Below, one piece after another: positions 53,568 through 61,881 of a stretch of 64,000 nucleotides of DNA. This DNA comes from Bradyrhizobiaceae bacterium (GTDB lineage: Bacteria; Bacteroidota; Ignavibacteria; Kapaibacteriales; Kapaibacteriaceae). The stretch is from the NCBI GenBank assembly GCA_024103135.1, contig JAGFIZ010000098.1, positions 1-64,000 of the forward strand, given 5' to 3'. Below the pieces are notes generated by a model. It was not told the DNA's origin. It did no database searches and worked only from the letters and a program-made list of their open reading frames with translations. The position numbers and the translations under genes were made by a program. The first letter of the stretch is position 1, and each line of letters begins with the position of its first letter.

Positions 53568-54316
53568 AACGAGAAGTTCTCCCGATCCTGTATGCCGATG
53601 ACGATGTAGTCGTGATCGACAAGCCCAGTGGCATGCTGTCGCTGCCGGATCGTTTCGACACAACACTGCCCAATATCAGACGGATATTGGAAGACATGTA
53701 CGGCGAGATCTACATCGTTCACCGCCTGGATAAGGAAACCAGTGGCGTGATGATCGCTGCTCGAAACGCTCAGGCCCATAAGAACCTCAGCGAACAGTTC
53801 GAGCACCACACCATCCGCAAAATCTATCACGCCATCGTCAGCGGCGTTGTAGAACAGGATGAGTTCCCGATCAACATTCCGTTGATGGCTGACCCCAAGC
53901 GCAAGGGGTTGATGCGTCCATCAGCCCGTGGTAAGGATGCCCACACCATCGTCAAGGTACTCGAACGATTCCGTATTGCATCGTTGATCGAATGTACCCT
54001 GGTCACTGGACGTATGCACCAGATTCGGGTGCATTGTTCGGCTATCGGACATCCACTGCTGGTAGATCCGGATTATGGTACGACAAAGGAGTTCTTGTTG
54101 TCGTCGATCAAGCGACGCTACAATCTCAAGAAGGATACCACGGAGCGACCGGTAATCGACCGTCTTACCCTCCATGCAAAATCCATTGCCTTCCTGCACC
54201 CGTCAACATCCCAGTCCGTAGAGTTTACGAGCGAATATCCACGGGATGTGGCTGCTGCAATTAATGTGTTGCGGAAGTATTCAGCACCGTATAGTTCGAC
54301 GCTTCGGTGGGAGTAG
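53564..54316 (+). CDS. RluA-family pseudouridine synthase
   Basis: A 250-residue RNA pseudouridine synthase. The catalytic Asp is in [17 protein letters not shown], with YHAIVSGVV, and [23 protein letters not shown] in the second half. There is no N-terminal S4 domain, so it is the short RluA/RluC-like form; rRNA or tRNA could be its target. It overlaps the folD stop by four bases and is followed by a short gap before adk. Confidence 0.93.
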   Translation: MKREVLPILYADDDVVVIDKPSGMLSLPDRFDTTLPNIRRILEDMYGEIYIVHRLDKETSGVMIAARNAQAHKNLSEQFEHHTIRKIYHAIVSGVVEQDEFPINIPLMADPKRKGLMRPSARGKDAHTIVKVLERFRIASLIECTLVTGRMHQIRVHCSAIGHPLLVDPDYGTTKEFLLSSIKRRYNLKKDTTERPVIDRLTLHAKSIAFLHPSTSQSVEFTSEYPRDVAAAINVLRKYSAPYSSTLRWE

Positions 54317-54389
54317 TTGTAGGCACGAAAGCATGCAATGCCCACATGGCCAAATCACATTTCTCTTCGGTTCAGTTTCTCTTGCTCCG

Positions 54390-54396
54390 TATCTTG
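54390..54396 (+). promoter_or_regulatory. Promoter-like TATCTTG four bases before adk
   Basis: TATCTTG-AACT-ATG: a seven-base form of the -7 box with the recurring 4-base spacing, as seen for pyrE. Weaker than the full octamers. Confidence 0.3.
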
Positions 54397-54400
54397 AACT

Positions 54401-54958
54401 ATGATCATCATCCTCTTTGGTGCTCCCGGTGTTGGAAAGGGCACACAAGCACAGATTCTTGCCGATGAGCTCGGCATAGCACATATCAGCACTGGCGATG
54501 CATTCCGCGCAGCCATCCAGGGGCAGACAGAAGTAGGCCTCATCGCCAAACGATACGTGGATGCTGGTGATCTGGTGCCGGACGACGTCACGGCACGCAT
54601 CGTTGAAGAAGCGATGATCAAGCCGGACTGTCAGAATGGCGTAATCCTTGACGGATTCCCTCGTACCCGCGCACAAGCCGATGCTCTCGCCACCATGCTC
54701 TCACGCATTGGTCAGGAGATTTCCTGCGTGGTGAACATCGAAGTGCCTAATGAACACATTGTCCAACGACTGCTTTCGCGGGGAAGAGCGGATGATACGG
54801 TCGAGGTTATCAACAACCGGCTAGCAGTCTACCAGCAGGAAACTGCTCCGTTGCTGGAGTATTATTCCAAGCTCGGACTTCTCAAGCACTTAGACGGTGT
54901 TGGCTCAGTCGAAGAAGTCAGCCAACGCATCCTTGCTATCGTCTCCCAACCGTCGTAA
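54401..54958 (+). CDS. adk: Adenylate kinase
   Basis: Interconverts ATP + AMP and two ADP. At 185 residues it is the short form without the long LID. Walker A GAPGVGKGTQAQILADELG, AMP-binding STGDAFRAAI, and LDGFPRTRAQADALATML are typical; the LID arginine segment is SRGRADDTVEVINNRL. No zinc-binding cysteines. It stands at the end of the folD-rluA stretch, with a promoter-like box of its own. Confidence 0.95.
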   Translation: MIIILFGAPGVGKGTQAQILADELGIAHISTGDAFRAAIQGQTEVGLIAKRYVDAGDLVPDDVTARIVEEAMIKPDCQNGVILDGFPRTRAQADALATMLSRIGQEISCVVNIEVPNEHIVQRLLSRGRADDTVEVINNRLAVYQQETAPLLEYYSKLGLLKHLDGVGSVEEVSQRILAIVSQPS

Positions 54959-55052
54959 ATTCACTGTAGACCGAGACGTTTCCCACACTCGATGTGGAAA
55001 ACGGCGCGATTGTTGCTGCACTACGTAGACTGTGAAGTATGGGAGAGATATT

Positions 55053-56486
55053 GTGACGCGATCATTACCCGTTTTTGTACTCTGCCTTGCGATGGTTGTC
55101 GGCACGGCAGATGCTCAGCAGTACCCAGGCGAGGTCTCCGGCTGGCTTTCTGGCGTAACGCATAAGTATAACGGGGACTTCAGTGACGATAGTTGGGGGG
55201 CTGGACTCATGGCCTCCTTGCAATATGCGCCTATCAAGCGCCTTGGCATCGAAGCACGGGTAGGACTTGGGGAATACCGGTGGAAAATCGGGAATGCCGA
55301 CATTGCTTCGCATCCAGGGTACTACGGCTTGGGTAGCCAGATTGGGGATAACTACCCAGGCACCCTCACCGAGATTGAGCGGGAGAACGAGAGCAGGATC
55401 ACCACTGTTGATCTGCTGATCAACTATAACCTGGTTGACAACATCGCAGCCATTCCCTTTATCTCTGCTGGGGTGGGCCTCATTGACTACGCTCCGTCAA
55501 CCGACCAGGTGCATGATCCACTGCCAAACTTTTCGACGCAACAATATCAAGGGTCATGCGCCAGCATACCAATTGGTGGCGGCGTACGCATTCCGTTCTC
55601 CTACCGAGCAGGTATCGTCCTCCGTGGCGAGTACCGGTTTGTGTTCTCACAGTTCCTGGACGATGTAAACTTCAATGGCGCGAATGATGGACTGACAAGT
55701 GTCTCACTTGGCTTCTCCTATCGCTTTACCAATCCGCCGCGCCGATGCATGCCATGCCTACCGCCGCATAAGCACAAGCATCCGCACAGCAATTGTGCCT
55801 GTGAAGCTCATCCTGATCATGCCATTGGCGACTGTCCATGTGCACGACTTCTCGAGTCACCAGGCCAACACGACGATCACGATATACGTGGTAATGGTCA
55901 GGACGATTCCAGCAAACCAAATAGCAGGTCCGATAGTCGTGGAAGCGGACAGCAGAACGACGCAAACGATGGCGGTTCCGAGGCAGTTCCTGAAAGTCAC
56001 GGCACACAGTCCAAACCCGATCAGGATACCGTTGGAACTGGCTCCGCAAAACAACGCAGTACACAGCCCCCTTCCACCAAGCCTGCCGCTCCGACTTCAA
56101 ATGAATCGCAGGATCAGGGATGTCCGGAAGGACTCGTAAGAGAGTGTATCGACAAGGTCACGGGTGAAGGCATTTGTGTTGATCCCACGTTCAAACCAGG
56201 TCCTAGTAGAATCGTTTGGGAAGACGCCTTGATCTATGAACAAGGAAGCTCGGAGAACGGCAAGACGCTTCGGTCGGTTGGAAGAGACAATCCATGTTAC
56301 GCCGTTGTGGTGCGTCAGCTACCCAGCTCCTTCTATGCCTGCATTGACTGCTGCTTTGAAAAGCAAGCATCCGGAAGTTCGTCGATCTACAATCCTATTG
56401 GGACGGTGAAGATCGTGAAGGGACGCGGAACGTTCTCGCCAGAGAAGTGTGCTGAGTGCGGACAAGATTCGGCAGAGGGCAAGTAA
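55053..56486 (+). CDS. Outer-membrane beta-barrel protein with polar C-terminal extension
   Basis: About 477 residues. Signal peptide TRSLPVFVLCLAMVVGTADAQQ, then an eight-strand-like barrel (QYPGEVSGWLSG, GLMASLQYAPIKRLGIEARVG, GLTSVSLGFSYRF). After the barrel come a Cys/His-rich stretch (RRCMPCLPPHKHKHPHSNC, then CACEAHPDH and GDCPC), a long Ser/Asn/Gln/Gly linker (about residues 270-350) and a last domain with six cysteines (GCPEGLVRECIDKVTGEGICVDP, FYACIDCCFEK, KCAECGQ). It has no OmpA domain, unlike its neighbour. Start is a GTG, with GGGAGA 7 bases upstream; an in-frame GTG at 55032 is less supported. Paralogue of 56490-58052 in its barrel. Confidence 0.8.
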   Translation: MTRSLPVFVLCLAMVVGTADAQQYPGEVSGWLSGVTHKYNGDFSDDSWGAGLMASLQYAPIKRLGIEARVGLGEYRWKIGNADIASHPGYYGLGSQIGDNYPGTLTEIERENESRITTVDLLINYNLVDNIAAIPFISAGVGLIDYAPSTDQVHDPLPNFSTQQYQGSCASIPIGGGVRIPFSYRAGIVLRGEYRFVFSQFLDDVNFNGANDGLTSVSLGFSYRFTNPPRRCMPCLPPHKHKHPHSNCACEAHPDHAIGDCPCARLLESPGQHDDHDIRGNGQDDSSKPNSRSDSRGSGQQNDANDGGSEAVPESHGTQSKPDQDTVGTGSAKQRSTQPPSTKPAAPTSNESQDQGCPEGLVRECIDKVTGEGICVDPTFKPGPSRIVWEDALIYEQGSSENGKTLRSVGRDNPCYAVVVRQLPSSFYACIDCCFEKQASGSSSIYNPIGTVKIVKGRGTFSPEKCAECGQDSAEGK

Positions 56487-56489
56487 CCC

Positions 56490-58052
56490 ATGATGCGCCT
56501 TTTCCTGGTTGCCATCATCATCGTATCAGCAGTAGGTGAGTTGACTGCACAGGTGCGTCCAGGCGAAGTCGTCGGTACGCTCTCCGGGTCTGTGCTCAAA
56601 CTTCATGGCGACTTTGATGACGACGTGTTCGGACCTGGCGGGCAGGTATCGATCCAGTATGCTCCGATGCGTCGGCTCTTCCTCGAACCACGCTTCGGTG
56701 TAGGCCGAACATCGTGGAAGATTAGCCCATACGATGTTGCCAATCATCCAGACTACTTCGATTTATACGGCACTCAAACACAGCCATTGCTGACCAACGC
56801 CGATTCGGTATACAAGAACAGTGTGGACTTTATCAATGCCGACCTGTTGGTGAACTATGTTCTGGTGCCGAATATTCCATCCGTCGTATTCCTTACCGCA
56901 GGTGTAGGGTACATGAATTGGGGCGCCTATTCACCAAATGGTGAGTTGCTTCCCAATCGCACAGCTGGAGTCTATCAAGGCTCAGCCGTGACCATCCCTC
57001 TTGGCGCCGGTGCAAGAATCCCCTTGTCGAATCGCTTCGATCTTATGGTACGCCTCGAACACCGACTCGTATTCTCCGATTGGGTTGATGATGTGCGTTT
57101 CCTGTCAGGCAACGACGCTTTTACAACGGCATCACTTGGCTTTACCTACCGATTCACTTCGGCGCCACGTCGACCAAAGGATTGGAAGGGGGCTAGGGAA
57201 CACCGTCAACCCGACTGTGCAGATTGCATGCAGCACCCGCCATACTCAATTGGCAACGGAGACGAGTGCAAGGATTGCATACCATGTGACGAGCTACCAT
57301 GCTGTGACGATTACGTATCGTGTTGTGAGGACTGTGAACCATGCATGGGTGAATGCTGCGTATGCTGCTGCACTGACTGTTGTATGTCATGTCCATGCTG
57401 TTATGCCTGTTGTGGATGCCATTGCTGGCCACCAGCACCGGCAGTGCCCGCCGCTCCCGCACCAGCCGCTCCTGCACCAGCCACTCCTGCGCCAGCCGCT
57501 CCCGCACCAGCTGCTCCTGCACCAGCTCCTGCACCAGCGCCAGCACCTGAACCCGAACCAAGTGAGGGTGCCGCACCTGAGCAGCCAGCACCAGAGGCAC
57601 CAGCAGAACCATCGGTTGATACGGAATCAAAGCCGATTCCGACTAAACGTTTTGCCAAGGATATCCGATTCAAACTCGATACCGATGAGTTTGATTTTAG
57701 TCAGCCACAAACTCAGCAGAACCTTGACGAATTGTTGGAGTACATGAAGGAAGCACCGTCAGGGCATGAGGTGATCATCGAAGGCCATGCATCAAGCGAA
57801 GGTCCGCCACAGCGCAACAAGGATCTCAGTCAGATGCGTGCAAAGAAGATCAAGGAATACCTCATTCAACATGGCGTAGACCCATCGAAGATTCGCGGTG
57901 CCGTTGGCTACGGCTCATCGGTTCCTAAGGTCGACGAGCCCTCTCCAGACCAGGTAAAAACCATGTCGCCCGAAGAGGTCGAACGTATTCGTGCACAGAA
58001 CCGACGCATCGAGATCAACGTGCTTAAGGATGCCTATGCAAAGGGAACGTAG
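56490..58052 (+). CDS. Beta-barrel protein with 25-Cys domain, Pro-Ala linker and OmpA domain
   Basis: A 520-residue protein. After a signal peptide (RLFLVAIIIVSAVGELTAQ), residues 25-230 form a barrel like that of the previous gene (QVSIQYAPMRRLFLEPRFGVG, SLGFTYRFTSAPRR). Residues 243-313 contain about 25 cysteines in 70 positions, mostly CC and CxxC pairs (CCDDYVSCCEDCEPC, CCVCCCTDCC), likely a metal-binding or disulfide-rich surface. Then follow Pro-Ala repeats coded by a 15-base unit (57429-57604) and an OmpA domain with FKLDTDEFDFSQPQ and NKDLSQMRAKKIKEYL, which would clamp peptidoglycan. The start could be 56490 or 56493. Three bases separate it from the previous stop. Confidence 0.85.
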   Translation: MMRLFLVAIIIVSAVGELTAQVRPGEVVGTLSGSVLKLHGDFDDDVFGPGGQVSIQYAPMRRLFLEPRFGVGRTSWKISPYDVANHPDYFDLYGTQTQPLLTNADSVYKNSVDFINADLLVNYVLVPNIPSVVFLTAGVGYMNWGAYSPNGELLPNRTAGVYQGSAVTIPLGAGARIPLSNRFDLMVRLEHRLVFSDWVDDVRFLSGNDAFTTASLGFTYRFTSAPRRPKDWKGAREHRQPDCADCMQHPPYSIGNGDECKDCIPCDELPCCDDYVSCCEDCEPCMGECCVCCCTDCCMSCPCCYACCGCHCWPPAPAVPAAPAPAAPAPATPAPAAPAPAAPAPAPAPAPAPEPEPSEGAAPEQPAPEAPAEPSVDTESKPIPTKRFAKDIRFKLDTDEFDFSQPQTQQNLDELLEYMKEAPSGHEVIIEGHASSEGPPQRNKDLSQMRAKKIKEYLIQHGVDPSKIRGAVGYGSSVPKVDEPSPDQVKTMSPEEVERIRAQNRRIEINVLKDAYAKGT

Positions 58053-58263
58053 GGGAACCTAGCGGACTTCTTTTGACCGTTACCTAGCCCCCTTTCGTCC
58101 AAAAAGAGCCGCTCGGAGTCCATATTTTCCTCCGGCAGGTGGTTGCGTAACCACTTGATTTTGCTATACCTTGTCGGTATGTGACAAGATATTCATGCTT
58201 TGCTCATTGCCAGACTGGCTTGCGTAGCCCGAATTTCGCGGCTCGCTGAAACAGATCTGGCGC
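58053..58263. other. Intergenic region with hairpins and an AGGGGGCT copy
   Basis: About 210 bases between the OmpA-type gene and rlpA. It has AGGGGGCT (minus strand) at 58086-58093, a 6-bp hairpin GTGGTT-GCGT-AACCAC (58139-58154) followed by TTGATTTTG, which might end the upstream transcript, and an inverted repeat CTTGTC-GGTATGT-GACAAG (58170-58188), operator-like. No gene is visible. Confidence 0.45.
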
Positions 58264-58962
58264 ATGAATTATTCTGCAATCATAAAATCCCTGGTCTTCG
58301 GACTTGTCTTCACAGCCGTGATGTCTGTGAGCTTCCTTGTCGAAGCTTACGATGCCCCGGATGGAGTGCAGGCCTATGCCAACCATACAGCAGAATTTTA
58401 TGGTCCACCACTCCCAAGTGTTCTGCCCTTGGAGTTAGCAGACCAACCGGATGGGTTGGCATCGTGGTATGGCGGACAGTTTCATGGTCGGAGGACAGCA
58501 TCCGGTACGCGATTTAACAAGGACGACTACACAGCCGCACACCGGTCGTTACCATTTGGTTCCTTGTTGCGGGTTGTGAATAGCAAGACGGGGGAAGCCA
58601 TTGTCGTAGAGGTGACCGATAGAGGTCCATTTGTCAAGCGTCGCGTTGTTGACCTAAGTCAACAAGCCGCAAGAGTCATCGGCGTCAGCGTTACCCCAGT
58701 TAATCTCGAAGCCCTGACACCTTCGGCAGTCACGGATTTTTACGCCGACAATGATTCAACGGTCATTGTCATCACGCCGGACATGCAGGTACAGGCTCGG
58801 GAAGCCGTTGCATTTGTCTCGCTAAGCCCAGCCCCGTCGTACACGGAGGCAGTGCGCCGTGCAGTTGGCCACAACGTCGTTGTTGTACTTCCTGATGGTG
58901 AAGGCGGTACGACGTTTGCCGTAGGCGAGCCGCATCTTGCCGATATCGCATCGGTCGAGTAA
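58264..58962 (+). CDS. RlpA-like septal ring lytic transglycosylase
   Basis: A 232-residue exported protein. N-terminal membrane/signal segment (IIKSLVFGLVFTAVMSVSFLV), then the double-psi beta-barrel of RlpA, residues 65-160: GLASWYGGQFHGRRTASGTRFN, AAHRSLPFGSLLRVVN and EVTDRGPFVKRRVVDLSQQAA. The latter includes the Asp and other residues used by RlpA to cut denuded peptidoglycan. The C-terminal 60 residues show no SPOR domain. It may act in septal wall processing, but targeting by SPOR is missing. Confidence 0.88.
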   Translation: MNYSAIIKSLVFGLVFTAVMSVSFLVEAYDAPDGVQAYANHTAEFYGPPLPSVLPLELADQPDGLASWYGGQFHGRRTASGTRFNKDDYTAAHRSLPFGSLLRVVNSKTGEAIVVEVTDRGPFVKRRVVDLSQQAARVIGVSVTPVNLEALTPSAVTDFYADNDSTVIVITPDMQVQAREAVAFVSLSPAPSYTEAVRRAVGHNVVVVLPDGEGGTTFAVGEPHLADIASVE

Positions 58963-59021
58963 TTGCCTTTTCCGTAAGCTTGTTGTTTGTTACAAGCCCA
59001 CTAACTACCTATTGGAGAACC

Positions 59022-59771
59022 ATGCAACGCTTTTTAGTAGTCGCATTTGCCGTCGTTTGCGCAACGCTACAACTCCGTGCCATCACATTGGATGAAATCG
59101 TAGCAAAACACCTAGAAGCCCGTGGTGGGTTACAAGCCATTACCGCCTTGCATTCACTCAAGATCGAAGGTAGCATGACGATGCAAGGGATGGATACCAA
59201 GTTTACACACTACTTCAAGGATGGTAAGGTGAGACTTGATGTAGAAGTCATGGGACAAGCCATGACTCAGGCATTCGATGGCAAGCAAGCATGGGTCAAG
59301 ACGCCTCAGGAAGAGAATGCAAGAATTGCACCGGAAGAGCAGACAAGTAGAGCAGCCGCAGAGGCGGACTTCACTGGAGCGTACGTGAATACCAAATCCA
59401 AGGGAATCAGTCTTGAGTATGTTGGCACCGTGGATGTAGAGGTGTCAACAGATGCCGGATCGCCAGAGACAACTACTGCGTACAAAATCAAGGTTACGCA
59501 TAAGGACGGCAGCACAAGCTACAGTTACATTGATGCCGTTACATGGATGGAAGTTCAGACGGAAGATGTGATCGACATGGGCGGTGAGAGCATGACCATC
59601 AAGCGAGCTTACACGGATTACAAGCCCGTTGCCGGAGTTCAGTTCCCTATGCTCATCAATGTGTTCTACAATGGCAATGTGGCGCTTACCATGAAGCGTA
59701 CAAGCACTGACGCGACCACAGCAATTGACGATGCGCTGTTTGCAGTTCCTGCCGGCGCAAAGAGTGAGTGA
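59022..59771 (+). CDS. LolA-like exported protein
   Basis: A 249-residue protein with signal peptide MQRFLVVAFAVVCATLQLRA. The mature part starts with HLEARGGLQAITALHSLKIEG, a common opening of outer-membrane lipoprotein-sorting-like proteins, followed by beta strands: TKFTHYFKDGKVRLDVEV, KQAWVKTPQE and VTHKDGSTSYSYIDAV. The start is the ATG with GGAGAA upstream; an in-frame TTG at 58980 is unlikely. It may handle lipids or lipoproteins, as suggested for the family, but no partner is seen. Confidence 0.82.
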   Translation: MQRFLVVAFAVVCATLQLRAITLDEIVAKHLEARGGLQAITALHSLKIEGSMTMQGMDTKFTHYFKDGKVRLDVEVMGQAMTQAFDGKQAWVKTPQEENARIAPEEQTSRAAAEADFTGAYVNTKSKGISLEYVGTVDVEVSTDAGSPETTTAYKIKVTHKDGSTSYSYIDAVTWMEVQTEDVIDMGGESMTIKRAYTDYKPVAGVQFPMLINVFYNGNVALTMKRTSTDATTAIDDALFAVPAGAKSE

Positions 59772-59776
59772 TTCAC

Positions 59777-59784
59777 TAGCTTTG
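59777..59784 (+). promoter_or_regulatory. -7 box TAGCTTTG ahead of the TPR lipoprotein
   Basis: Exact TAnnTTTG match, 5 bases past the previous stop. It would give a leader of about 35 bases to the GTG at 59822. Confidence 0.4.
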
Positions 59785-59821
59785 TAGTCCAGTTTTAGTT
59801 CCTTTTCCTTGGGGTATTGCG

Positions 59822-61318
59822 GTGAAACGCTCACTTCATTTATGTGTATTGGCTGCATTTGCCGTATTAACGTTTTCAGGATTCCAGTGTGCATCGTCAA
59901 ACTTGACGGCAGCCAGGAAGGCAATACAGAACCAAGACTATGCTTCGGCAAAACAAACGCTTGAGCAAGCGCTTGCAGCCAACCCTAATGACTGTGAAGC
60001 ACTGATTCTGCTAGGAGATGTAGCTCGACTTCAGGATGATGCAGACGGTTTGCTAGCCGCTTACACCCGAGCACTGGCATGTCCGGGTATTACGGACAAA
60101 CAACGTGCCGACATCTCGATCCGACTGTACAATGCCTGGGCTGCTGAGTACAACGCCGGGATCACCGGGTACAACGACTACGTGCAATCAAAGGATCGGG
60201 TACGCCTGGAAGCTGCAATCACTCACCTTGAGAATGCTGCTCGAATCAAGCCCTCATACACCGAACCATTGTCGCTCCTCGGCGGATCATACGAAGCCCA
60301 TGGTGATACCGCAAAGGCACAAGCCACCTACGAGCGCTGGTGGATGATCGAGAAGCCAGGGTTTGACATCATGATGGATAAAGGTGTTACACTGGGGATG
60401 TCACGCGATCAGGCGCATGCTATTCTTGGGAAGCCAGCAGAGAGTCAGCAAGACAGTATTCAAGGTGGTGGCCTTATTTACAAGGATAAGATCGACGTTG
60501 GCGGACGAAACATGTACCTATTCAGCAGTGATGAAAAGTCCGGTGCACCAATGGTCGAAGGATGGACGTACAATCCACCAAGCTCCGTCTCACAAGCCGA
60601 AAACTGGAGAGCACGAGTCACGTCGCTCGGTCCCGTCAAGGCACTAGCCTTCATCGCCTACCACGCTGGTAACAAGGAGCGCGCACTTGAGATGGCCAAC
60701 GTCGTTGGGAAGATCAGTCCTACCGACAAGGAACTCGTCCCCCTACGAACACAGGTGCTTCAAGACCTAGGACGAACCGATGCAGCGTTGAAGGAGATCG
60801 AGATTCAACTCAACCGTGACCCTTCCAATGTGAACTACCGCCTCCAATACGCCACATTGCTATCTGGCGCTGGCCGTAACAACGAAGCAATCGAACAGTA
60901 TAACCTTGTGCTCAAAGCCGAGCCATCGAACGATGCCGCACTCTACAACCTTGCTGCTGCATTCAAGAACATTGCCGGCAACAAGCAACGTGCAGAGCTT
61001 GAGAAGATGGACAAGGACAAACGGTATCAGCCCGACATGTCGTACATGGCCGATCTGGCTAAGAGTGCAGAATTCTTCGAAAAGCTCAGAAGTACACCCA
61101 AATACAAGACCGACATCATCGTCTTGGAGCAACTTGCCAACGTCTATGAAGTCACCAAGGAAAAAGCCAAGGTCAAGGCCCTGATCCTGGAACTTGAAGG
61201 ACTCGAAGCACTGAACGAAAAGAACAAAACCTATTACGAGATCATGGAAGGCCTTTACTCAAGGAACAACATGATCGAAAAAATGAAAGTCGCAGCAGCT
61301 AAGGCAGCCAAACTCTAA
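59822..61318 (+). CDS. Tetratricopeptide-repeat lipoprotein-like protein
   Basis: A 498-residue exported protein. The signal segment LCVLAAFAVLTFSGFQCAS ends at a Cys, but with Gln just before it, unusual for a lipobox. Repeats of about 34 residues follow: ARKAIQNQDYASAKQTLEQALAANP, LDVARLQ-like, HLENAARIKPSYTEPLSLLGGSYEAHGDTAKAQATYE, and later DAALKEIEIQLNRDPSNVNYRLQ and AIEQYNLVLKAEPSNDAALYNLA. A SmpA/OmlA-like piece (GMSRDQAHAILGKP) is inserted near residue 190. Start is a GTG. It probably organises a periplasmic or outer-membrane protein complex; the partner is unknown. Confidence 0.85.
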   Translation: MKRSLHLCVLAAFAVLTFSGFQCASSNLTAARKAIQNQDYASAKQTLEQALAANPNDCEALILLGDVARLQDDADGLLAAYTRALACPGITDKQRADISIRLYNAWAAEYNAGITGYNDYVQSKDRVRLEAAITHLENAARIKPSYTEPLSLLGGSYEAHGDTAKAQATYERWWMIEKPGFDIMMDKGVTLGMSRDQAHAILGKPAESQQDSIQGGGLIYKDKIDVGGRNMYLFSSDEKSGAPMVEGWTYNPPSSVSQAENWRARVTSLGPVKALAFIAYHAGNKERALEMANVVGKISPTDKELVPLRTQVLQDLGRTDAALKEIEIQLNRDPSNVNYRLQYATLLSGAGRNNEAIEQYNLVLKAEPSNDAALYNLAAAFKNIAGNKQRAELEKMDKDKRYQPDMSYMADLAKSAEFFEKLRSTPKYKTDIIVLEQLANVYEVTKEKAKVKALILELEGLEALNEKNKTYYEIMEGLYSRNNMIEKMKVAAAKAAKL

Positions 61319-61350
61319 ACCTGGCTGCACCATATTCACCCGGAGAACAC

Positions 61351-61665
61351 ATGGCAGACCAAAAGGACGGTCCACAGCAACATCAGATGACCATCGAGCT
61401 CGGCGAAAAAGAAGCCGAAGGCATCTATTCCAACCTTGCAATCATTTCGCATTCACCCGCAGAATTCGTTGTCGACTTTACCCGGGTACTCCCCGGCGTA
61501 CCTAAGGCACGCGTTCATGCACGTATCGTGATGACGCCAGTGCATGCCAAGCTTCTGCTTCATGCCCTTACGGACAATGTGGCCAAGTACGAGAACCAGC
61601 ACGGCGAGATCAATGTCGATGGCTCACTACCTTCATTCCCGCCAGGCGTTAGTAATGTGAATTGA
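61351..61665 (+). CDS. DUF3467 protein
   Basis: A 104-residue protein with the whole family signature: IELGEKEAEGIYSNLAIISH, EFVVDFTRVLPGVPKARVHA, IVMTPVHAKLLLHAL and NVAKYENQHGEI. The family is uncharacterised and conserved in Bacteroidota and others, with a fold reminiscent of small regulatory or ribosome-related proteins (inference only). CGGAGAA lies 6 bases before the ATG. It is just upstream of rpmH; a promoter box for rpmH sits right after the stop. Confidence 0.9.
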   Translation: MADQKDGPQQHQMTIELGEKEAEGIYSNLAIISHSPAEFVVDFTRVLPGVPKARVHARIVMTPVHAKLLLHALTDNVAKYENQHGEINVDGSLPSFPPGVSNVN

Positions 61666-61670
61666 TTTCG

Positions 61671-61678
61671 TAACTTTG
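61671..61678 (+). promoter_or_regulatory. -7 box TAACTTTG ahead of rpmH
   Basis: Exact TAnnTTTG match 5 bases after the DUF3467 stop, giving a leader of about 45 bases to rpmH. Confidence 0.45.
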
Positions 61679-61724
61679 TTGTTCTATCCAAAAAACACAG
61701 AACGTTACATAGGAATCAGACCAC

Positions 61725-61871
61725 ATGAAACGTACCTATCAACCAAGCCGCAGACGTCGCGTTAACACGCACGGTTTTCGTGCTCGCATGGCCACAAAGA
61801 ATGGTCGCAAGGTGCTTAACCGTCGCCGCGCCAAGGGTCGTTACCGTATCGCTGTTGGTACAGCTCGGTAA
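61725..61871 (+). CDS. rpmH: 50S ribosomal protein L34
   Basis: A 48-residue, strongly basic protein: [20 protein letters not shown], then [18 protein letters not shown], which is the L34 signature. It sits on the large ribosomal subunit. The gene is first in the conserved rpmH-rnpA-yidD-yidC cluster that is usually near oriC in bacteria; dnaA, often next to it, is not present here. Confidence 0.97.
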   Translation: MKRTYQPSRRRRVNTHGFRARMATKNGRKVLNRRRAKGRYRIAVGTAR

Positions 61872-61881
61872 GCGTTGACGC

